From contig DATBFY010000387.1 of assembly GCA_036558265.1 (NCBI GenBank), positions 1 through 5,649 of the forward strand: a stretch of DNA of 5,649 nucleotides, given 5' to 3'. The notes beneath the pieces were generated by a model that was not told the DNA's origin, did no database searches, and saw only the letters and a list, made by a program, of their open reading frames with translations. The position numbers and the translations under genes were made by a program. Below are positions 5,612 to 5,649 of this stretch, one piece after another (the stretch's first letter is position 1; every line of letters starts with the position of its first letter). The DNA is from RYN-433 sp036558265 (lineage in GTDB: Bacteria > Planctomycetota > Phycisphaerae > Tepidisphaerales > Tepidisphaeraceae).

Positions 5612-5649
5612 TTATCGCCCAACCGCCTTGTCGATCTCGTCGAAGGCGA
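5612..5649 (-). CDS. C-terminal end of an unidentified upstream gene
   Basis: The minus-strand frame from the window edge reads AFDEIDKAVGR and stops at TAA (5612-5614). The codons have the G/C-rich third positions seen in the other genes here (nine of eleven), and the peptide looks like an amphipathic C-terminal helix. The 20-nt gap to cutC fits an operon. Eleven residues are too few to name a family. Confidence 0.5.
   Translation of the reverse strand, partial: AFDEIDKAVGR

Overview
This 5.65 kb GC-rich window looks like a piece of a planctomycete chromosome, perhaps Phycisphaerae-like. This rests on my recall of the families, not on a search. The evidence is: (i) a small membrane protein ending in the tail CPSCGYDLRATPDRCPECG, a tail I associate with many planctomycete paralogs; (ii) a large membrane protein that opens with an MJ0042-like four-cysteine zinc ribbon; (iii) an intergenic run of GC-rich hairpins with GTA/GTAA loops, like dispersed repeats I remember from that phylum; (iv) start codons mostly without Shine-Dalgarno sequences.

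Every gene I can support lies on the minus strand, so in transcription order the window reads from high to low coordinates. It begins with the last 11 codons of an unidentified gene (5612-5649). The cutC-family TIM-barrel gene follows 20 nt later (4881-5591), and the two are probably co-transcribed. A 209-nt gap with weak promoter-like and hairpin signals separates cutC from a second unit. That unit is a 789-aa protein with a zinc ribbon, five membrane segments, a Pro/Thr-rich linker and a beta-propeller-like domain (2302-4671), followed 26 nt later by a 278-aa GT-A-type glycosyltransferase with a DSD motif (1439-2275). Next comes a 209-nt spacer holding three strong hairpins (about 1261-1371).

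The low-coordinate part holds the 175-aa two-helix membrane protein with the C-terminal zinc ribbon (702-1229). Beyond it is a 423-nt stretch without a convincing gene but with two sizeable inverted repeats (450-480 and 521-593). The window ends in a truncated gene for another small N-terminally anchored membrane protein (1-278).

Functionally, the clearest calls are CutC and the glycosyltransferase. The 789-aa protein and the glycosyltransferase look like a two-gene operon acting at the cell envelope, but their substrate and purpose cannot be read from the sequence. I saw no tRNA, rRNA, CRISPR array, insertion sequence or phage gene. Long plus-strand open frames opposite the 789-aa gene and the glycosyltransferase gene are antisense shadows produced by GC-rich third codon positions.
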